NCBI RefSeq assembly: GCF_900187565.1
Contig: NZ_FYED01000002.1
Span: 62,001-126,000 of the forward strand
From: Pseudomonas sp. Irchel 3A7
Lineage (GTDB): Bacteria > Pseudomonadota > Gammaproteobacteria > Pseudomonadales > Pseudomonadaceae
Direction: 5' to 3'
Length of the DNA stretch: 64,000 bases
This document shows positions 59,380-64,000 of the stretch, in pieces. Position numbers and translations under genes: made by a program. Positions within the stretch are counted from its first letter, which is position 1, and every line of letters begins with the position of its first letter. The notes beneath the pieces were generated by a model that did not search any database, had not been told where the DNA came from, and saw nothing but the letters and a program-made list of their open reading frames with translations.

Positions 59380-59993
59380 ACGTGCTCCTTACGACCGGCG
59401 ATCATGGCCAGCAGTGTTTTGGGAACCAGCGCGACCATCAGCAGATGCACCGCCACGAACGCCACCAAAAGCGCCATCGCAATGAAGTGCACATGCCGCG
59501 CGGCTTCGTAACCGCCCATCAGTTCACGCAACAACGGGAACTGCACCGACTTCCACAACACCAGGCCGGAGATCACCAGCAATGTGATGTCGACCATCAC
59601 GAACAGGTACGCGACTCGTTGCACCTGGTTGTAATGGCTCATGTCGGCATGGCCGAGCTTTCCGCGCATTGCAGCCCACAGGTCATGCAGCACGCCTTTG
59701 GGCGAGACCGGGAAAAACCGTCGTTTGAGACGCCCACTGAGCAGGTTGATGAGCAGATAGACGAGGCCGTTGATCGCCAGCAACCACATCGCCGCGAAGT
59801 GCCATTGCAAGGCACCGCCGAGCCAGCCGCCGAGGGTGATCGATTTCGGGAAGCTGAAATCGTAAAGCGGCGAGGCGTTGTAGATGCGCCAGCCGCTGGT
59901 GACCATCACCAGCACCGCCAGGGCGTTCAGCCAATGGGTGAGCCTCAGCCAGCGAGGGTGGCTGGCCTTGGGTGAAGCAGTTGACTGCGACAT
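59376..59993 (-). CDS. Membrane cytochrome b subunit
   Basis: 205 aa from ATG 59993. Four predicted membrane helices with histidines suited to b-heme binding: RLTHWLNALAV, ALQWHFAAMW, GGYEAARHVHFIAM and AFVAVHLLMV. Typical electron-transfer partner of a Tat-exported Mo enzyme, passing electrons from quinol. First gene of the operon with the Mo subunit and the MxKDx protein. Confidence 0.88.
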   Translation of the reverse strand: MSQSTASPKASHPRWLRLTHWLNALAVLVMVTSGWRIYNASPLYDFSFPKSITLGGWLGGALQWHFAAMWLLAINGLVYLLINLLSGRLKRRFFPVSPKGVLHDLWAAMRGKLGHADMSHYNQVQRVAYLFVMVDITLLVISGLVLWKSVQFPLLRELMGGYEAARHVHFIAMALLVAFVAVHLLMVALVPKTLLAMIAGRKEHV

Positions 59994-60094
59994 GTCCGGC
60001 TCCCGGTGGTTGTTCGTTAGGGCCGAGTATGGGCAGCCGGAGATCGCCAAATCCTCACGTAAAGTTAAATTAATCGTGATAACTACCCTGCGCC

Positions 60095-60200
60095 CCCTGT
60101 AGGAGCGAGCTCGCTCGCGATGGTCGTTAACGATGACGCGGGTTTTCTGAATGAGCGCGGTGCCCGGGAGACCATCGCGAGCGAGCTCGCTCCTACAGGG
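60095..60200. repeat. REP pair, CTGTAGGAGCGAGCTCGCTCGCG class
   Basis: Inverted pair of another class, arms AGGAGCGAGCTCGCTCGCGATGG. Confidence 0.85.
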
Positions 60201-60268
60201 GGTTGTGTCGTCCGCTGATGGCGCGAGTATGGTTAAATGCCGCCCCCTGAAACTGCCGACCCAGACCG

Positions 60269-61204
60269 ATGAACCCTGACGCCCTCACCACCCTCCACGA
60301 ACACCTGCTGACCGCCCTGGCAGCCGCCCCTGCCGAAACCCGCCGCCTGTTCCACGGTCGTGGTCGCTGCTGGCCAGGGCTGGAGCAAGTGACGGTCGAC
60401 TGGTTGCAGGGCGTGTTATTGGTGGCGCTGTTCAAGGAGCCGGAGCCTTCGCAACTCGACGATTTGAAGCAGTTGCTGATGACGATCACCCAGTCAGCGC
60501 AGTGGGCACAATCGGGCGCGCATACCCTGTTGCTGCAACATCGCTACCTGCTGCAAAGCACCACCGAATGGCTGCTCGGGGAAGAAATCGACGAATTGAC
60601 CATTACCGAGGGCGGGCTGAAATACCGGGTGGATCTGGGTCGCAAGCAGAACACCGGTCTGTTCCTCGACATGCGCTACGGTCGCGACTGGGTGCGGGCT
60701 AATGCCGAGGGCAAACGGGTGCTGAACCTGTTCGCCTACACCTGCGGTTTTTCGGTGGCAGCCATCGAAGGTGGCGCGACCCACGTGGTCAATCTGGACA
60801 TGTCCAGCCCGGCCCTGAGCCGTGGCCGCGACAACCACCGGCTCAACGGACATGACCTGGGCAAGGTCACATTTCTCGGTCACGACCTGTTCAAGTCCTG
60901 GGGCAAGGTGATCGGCAAGGGCCCGTACGATCTGGTGATCATCGACCCGCCCTCGTTTCAGAAAGGCAGCTTCCTGCTGACCAAGGATTACCAGCGCGTG
61001 CTGCGCCGCCTCCCGGAGCTGCTCAGCCCCCAAGGCACGGTACTGGCGTGCATGAACGACCCGGCATTCGGTGCGGACTTCCTCATCGAAGGTGTGACCC
61101 GTGAAGCGCCGAGCCTGCGCTTCGAGCAGCGGCTGGACAATCCGCCGGAGTTTCCGGATGCGGACATCGAGTGCGGGTTGAAGGCTCTGGTGTTTCGGCA
61201 GTAA
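60269..61204 (+). CDS. Class I SAM-dependent methyltransferase (RlmI/RlmK-like)
   Basis: 311 aa. PUA-like N-terminal part, then Rossmann core: LNLFAYTCGFSVAAIEGGA (SAM loop), DMSSPALSRGRDN, DPPSFQKG catalytic motif. Members modify 23S rRNA bases; the target here is not determinable. Terminated by a REP pair. Confidence 0.85.
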   Translation: MNPDALTTLHEHLLTALAAAPAETRRLFHGRGRCWPGLEQVTVDWLQGVLLVALFKEPEPSQLDDLKQLLMTITQSAQWAQSGAHTLLLQHRYLLQSTTEWLLGEEIDELTITEGGLKYRVDLGRKQNTGLFLDMRYGRDWVRANAEGKRVLNLFAYTCGFSVAAIEGGATHVVNLDMSSPALSRGRDNHRLNGHDLGKVTFLGHDLFKSWGKVIGKGPYDLVIIDPPSFQKGSFLLTKDYQRVLRRLPELLSPQGTVLACMNDPAFGADFLIEGVTREAPSLRFEQRLDNPPEFPDADIECGLKALVFRQ

Positions 61205-61217
61205 GACCGAATCACCC

Positions 61218-61286
61218 CCTTCGCGAGCAGGCTCGCTCCCACAGTTGAAATGCATTCCATTGTGGGAGCGAGCCTGCTCGCGAAGG
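61218..61286. repeat. REP pair (BIME)
   Basis: Short-spaced inverted pair between convergent methyltransferase and LuxR genes. Confidence 0.9.
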
Positions 61287-61297
61287 CGGCGGCATGA

Positions 61298-62089
61298 TCA
61301 CCAGGACAATCCTGCCTGACGCGGCTGCAACACCAACGCAAACAACTCCCCATGCCCGTTCACATTGAGCTTGTGATAGAGGTTGCGCCGATGGACCTTC
61401 ACCGTCTCCGGGGAAATACCCATCTGCTGGGCGATGGCCTTGCTGGAGAAGCCCTGGAGAATCAGCCGTGCGGTTTCGATTTCGCGGGCTGACAGGCGTG
61501 CGTCGAAGCGGTCGAGCAGGGTTGCCAGGTCGCCGGCCGCAGGTTCGGCAACCGGACCTTCCGGCGGCAGCAGTTGCAGGTGTCGACGCATGGCGGCCAG
61601 CACCCAGTCGCGCACGCACAGCAGACGGCCCTGCTCTTCAAGGCTGAAGCGGGTCGAGCGTCCCAGGGACAGGCCGAGCACGGCGCCATCGAGGTTAACC
61701 ATGAACTGCAACTCGTCACCGCCGACCACCGAGCGGAAGTAGCTGAGGTAGTACTCGCTTTGCTGGAACTGGTCGGGCGCCACCGAGTCGAGGCTGTGCA
61801 AGCCGTCGGCGATGCCGGCGCACACGGCCAGGTAGAACGGATCGAGCAGGTACATGCCGGCGCTGTAATCGGCCAGTTCCTCGTGCTCGTCGCCGCTGCC
61901 TTTTGCGTCAAAATCGATCAGCAGGCGCGGCACCCGACCGGGCTGCATCACCGCGACCAGCGCATTGTCGAGCGGCACCAGCAGGCGCAGGGTGTCGACC
62001 AGCGCCCGCCAGAATCCGTCCTCGCCCAACGCACCGAACACCCGCGCCAGGCCCTGGTGCAGCGGCAACTCTTTCAACAACGCGTCCAC
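61298..62089 (-). CDS. LuxR-type regulator
   Basis: 263 aa. GTG start with AGGGG nine bases upstream. No receiver domain; the N-terminal about 190 residues are a ligand-binding-like domain of unknown type (not the acyl-HSL pattern). C-terminal HTH: LSAREIETARLILQG, AIAQQMGISPETVKVHRRNLYHKLNV. Divergent from the polyamine-binding protein at 62200, suggesting it controls that gene. Confidence 0.88.
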   Translation of the reverse strand: MDALLKELPLHQGLARVFGALGEDGFWRALVDTLRLLVPLDNALVAVMQPGRVPRLLIDFDAKGSGDEHEELADYSAGMYLLDPFYLAVCAGIADGLHSLDSVAPDQFQQSEYYLSYFRSVVGGDELQFMVNLDGAVLGLSLGRSTRFSLEEQGRLLCVRDWVLAAMRRHLQLLPPEGPVAEPAAGDLATLLDRFDARLSAREIETARLILQGFSSKAIAQQMGISPETVKVHRRNLYHKLNVNGHGELFALVLQPRQAGLSW

Positions 62090-62199
62090 GCACTACCCCT
62101 TTCGAGTAACCCATGATGGGAATGGGTAACGGCCACCCCGGTCGATACGCTGCAAGCTCCTGAATATCACCGGCCGCAGCAGGCCAGGAGTGCCGCATC

Positions 62200-63303
62200 A
62201 TGAGTGGTCACCGCTCGTATTTCAATCTGGGCCTGGGCGCCTGCCTGGCGGCCTCGCTGTCGGCGGTTGCTGCCGAAGTCCCGACCGTCCACGTGTACAA
62301 CTGGTACGACTACATCGGTCCCGATACCCTGCAAGACTTCAAGCGTGACACCGGGATCCAGCCGGTCTACGACACCTTCGACAGCGCCGAAGTGCTGGAA
62401 GGCAAACTGCTGACCAGCCGCAGCGGCTACGACGTGGTGGTGGCCAGCAACTTCAGCCTGCCGACGCTGATCAAGGCCGGCGCGCTGGCGCCATTACCCC
62501 GGGCCCAAATGCCCGACTTCAAGAACATGGACACCGACCTGTTGGCGAAACTGGCCAACAACGATCCGGGCAACCAATACGCCGTGCCGTACCTGTGGGG
62601 GACCAACGGCATCGGCTACAACATCGACAAGGTGCGTGCCGTGCTCGGCGACAAGGCGCCGGTGGATTCCTGGGACCTGGTGCTCAAGGAAGAGAACCTG
62701 GCCAAACTCGGCGAATGCGGCGTGGCGATGCTCGACTCCCCTGCGGAAATGCTGCCCGTCGCCCTGCACTACCTGGGCCTGCCACCCAACAGCACCCACC
62801 CCGAGGATTACAAGAAGGCCGAAGCGTTGCTGCTCAAGTTGCGCCCGCATATTGCCTACTTCAACTCGTCGAAATTCATCAGCGACCTGTCCAACGGCAA
62901 CATCTGCGTGGCAGTGGGTTGGTCCGGGGCGATGCTGGAAGCCAAGACCACCGCCGAACAGGCGGGCAACGGCGTGAAGATCGCCTACAGCCTGCCCAAG
63001 GAAGGCGCGCCGGTATGGTTCGACACGCTGGTGTTGCTCAAGGACGCACCGCATCCGCAGCAGGGCCTGGCCTTCATCGATTACCTGATGCGCGCCGAAG
63101 TCATCGCCCCGGTCAGTAACCACCTCAACTACCCCAACGGCAACCGCAATGCGACTGCGTTGGTGGCCGAAGCGACCCGGACCAATCCTGCCGTTTATCC
63201 ATCGGCCGAAGCGCTGGCCACGTTGTTCACCTTGCAACCTTTGCCGCCGGCGACCGAGCGCGTGCGCACGCGGATCTGGAGCAAGGTCAAGAACGGACAG
63301 TAA
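62200..63303 (+). CDS. Polyamine ABC transporter periplasmic binding protein (PotF/SpuD-like)
   Basis: 367 aa. Signal peptide about residues 1-25 ending AVAA, mature EVPTVHVYNWYDYIGPDTL, a polyamine-binding-protein start. VYDTFDSAEVLEGKLL and NSSKFISDLSNGNICVAVGWSGAM are family signatures, with aromatic/acidic residues of the polyamine site (YNWYDY, D in the hinge). No ATPase or permease follows within the window. SD is weak (GAGTGCCG). Confidence 0.88.
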   Translation: MSGHRSYFNLGLGACLAASLSAVAAEVPTVHVYNWYDYIGPDTLQDFKRDTGIQPVYDTFDSAEVLEGKLLTSRSGYDVVVASNFSLPTLIKAGALAPLPRAQMPDFKNMDTDLLAKLANNDPGNQYAVPYLWGTNGIGYNIDKVRAVLGDKAPVDSWDLVLKEENLAKLGECGVAMLDSPAEMLPVALHYLGLPPNSTHPEDYKKAEALLLKLRPHIAYFNSSKFISDLSNGNICVAVGWSGAMLEAKTTAEQAGNGVKIAYSLPKEGAPVWFDTLVLLKDAPHPQQGLAFIDYLMRAEVIAPVSNHLNYPNGNRNATALVAEATRTNPAVYPSAEALATLFTLQPLPPATERVRTRIWSKVKNGQ

Positions 63304-63321
63304 TCCACTCACTGCAAATCA

Positions 63322-63414
63322 CTTGTGGGAGCTAGCCTGCTCGCGAAAGCGATGTGTCAGGTAATACCTATGTCGACTGGCACACCGTCTTCGCGAGCAG
63401 GCTCGCGCCCACAG
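63322..63414. repeat. REP pair (BIME)
   Basis: Inverted pair between the binding protein and peptidase genes. Confidence 0.9.
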
Positions 63415-63470
63415 TTTTTGCGCCCAACCAGATAACTTTTTCCTGCCACGAATCGAAGATGAGAATCCCC

Positions 63471-64000
63471 ATGAAACCACGTGCCCGCGACCTGAACATT
63501 CAGTTTGGCCAACTGCAACCCGGCCCTCTCAACGCCATCACCGATGTACCCGGCGTGCGGGTCGGCCACAGCAATGTGCGAGGTCGTACCGCCCAGGGTC
63601 GTGACATCCTGACGGGTGTCACCGTAATCGAACCGCGTGCCGGTTCCACCAGCCAGCAGCCATGTTTTGCCGGTGTCCATGTACTCAACGGCAACGGTGA
63701 TGCCACGGGGCTTGAGTGGATTCGCGAGGCTGGCCTGTTGACCAGCCCGATCGCTTTCACCAACACCCACAGCCTCGGTGTGGTGCGTGATGCGCTGATC
63801 GTTGTGGACCGTGAGCAGCAACCGGATGACGGGCGGCTCTACTGGAACATGCCGGTGGTGCTGGAGACCTTCGACGGATTGCTCAACGACATCAACGGTT
63901 TCCACGTAAAGCCCGAACACGTGGCCGAAGCAGTGCGCACGGCGGTAGGCGGCCCGGTGGTCGAAGGCAATGTGGGGGGTGGCAGCGGCATGATCTGCCA
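63471..64000 (+). CDS. P1-family (DmpA) aminopeptidase, 3' end outside window
   Basis: First 176 codons from ATG 63471. N-terminal PLNAITDVPGVRVGHSNV and GNVGGGSGMIC are family P1 motifs; the region with the nucleophile (GTGTSS-type) lies beyond the window. P1 enzymes self-cleave and hydrolyse N-terminal D/L amino acid amides and peptides. Directly downstream of the polyamine-binding protein, probably co-transcribed. Confidence 0.85.
   Translation, partial: MKPRARDLNIQFGQLQPGPLNAITDVPGVRVGHSNVRGRTAQGRDILTGVTVIEPRAGSTSQQPCFAGVHVLNGNGDATGLEWIREAGLLTSPIAFTNTHSLGVVRDALIVVDREQQPDDGRLYWNMPVVLETFDGLLNDINGFHVKPEHVAEAVRTAVGGPVVEGNVGGGSGMIC

Noticed and set aside
1..64000. tRNA, rRNA or prophage genes
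   Set aside because: No cloverleaf-forming or rRNA-like stretch and no phage structural genes were recognised by eye; a covariance-model search would be needed to exclude small RNAs.

Overview
The window looks like part of a Pseudomonas chromosome, most likely of the fluorescens group. GC is high, REP/BIME hairpins of the Pseudomonas type (cores GTGGGAGCGAGCCTGCTCGC) are dense, and OprD porins, GcvA-type LysR regulators, DUF2388 and AACAATAA-type Hfq/Crc leader motifs are present. This is inference from sequence only. No rRNA, tRNA, CRISPR or prophage was seen.

Layout. 1-5.1 kb: right part of a Tn7-like transposon (tnsB-like DDE transposase cut by the window edge, a small ORF, tnsC-like ATPase, and an 830-aa TniQ/TnsD-like protein whose C-terminal two thirds look like an array of winged-HTH modules). 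It ends in AT-rich DNA with direct repeats and abuts a 5'-truncated glutathione S-transferase gene. 5.6-9.0 kb: membrane protein operon and a two-component system whose kinase 3' end is part of a 194-bp x3 tandem duplication. 9.5-12.8 kb: SRPBCC protein, SDR, aldo/keto reductase and a divergent LysR.

12.9-24.5 kb: a catabolic regulon made of an MFS symporter, aldehyde dehydrogenase, OprD-type porin, LysR, HIBADH-type dehydrogenase, and an operon with a DUF35 OB-fold protein, SCP-x type thiolase, SDR, enoyl-CoA hydratase and CoA-transferase. Four promoters here share a 15-bp palindrome TTGA-N7-TCAA, which I propose as the operator of the LysR at 17.7 kb. The genes would import an alcohol/aldehyde/acid, oxidise it, activate it with CoA and shorten it by beta-oxidation. 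No acyl-CoA dehydrogenase is encoded.

24.5-36 kb: a REP interrupted by a hairpin-rich 104-bp insert, an RHS-core protein with an unknown C-terminal domain, and a second catabolic block (MFS, FAD oxidoreductase, SDR, iron alcohol dehydrogenase, NIPSNAP, two cyclase-family hydrolases, LysRs). 36-45 kb: NDH-2-like flavoprotein, two GlxA-type AraC regulators, PLP-dependent dehydratase, SDR, HAD phosphatase, lone receiver protein, GMC oxidoreductase.

45-50.8 kb: an acid-sugar type cluster (ALDH, MFS, enolase-superfamily dehydratase) with a GcvA-type LysR. 51-58 kb: porin, LysR, and an operon reading leftwards from 58.0 kb: a 32-aa Cys-rich peptide, a formaldehyde-activating-enzyme homologue (Fae), aldo/keto reductase, succinate-semialdehyde-type dehydrogenase and MFS. 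Its upstream palindrome resembles those at 30.3 and 31.3 kb. 58-64 kb: MxKDx repeat protein, molybdopterin oxidoreductase with cytochrome b partner, SAM methyltransferase, LuxR regulator, polyamine-binding protein and the start of a P1-family peptidase.

The unifying theme is regulated use of plant- or soil-derived carbon sources: six LysRs, four MFS transporters, three aldehyde dehydrogenases, and A-rich Hfq/Crc-like sites in the leaders of about a dozen transport and catabolic genes, which suggests catabolite repression of nearly all of them.
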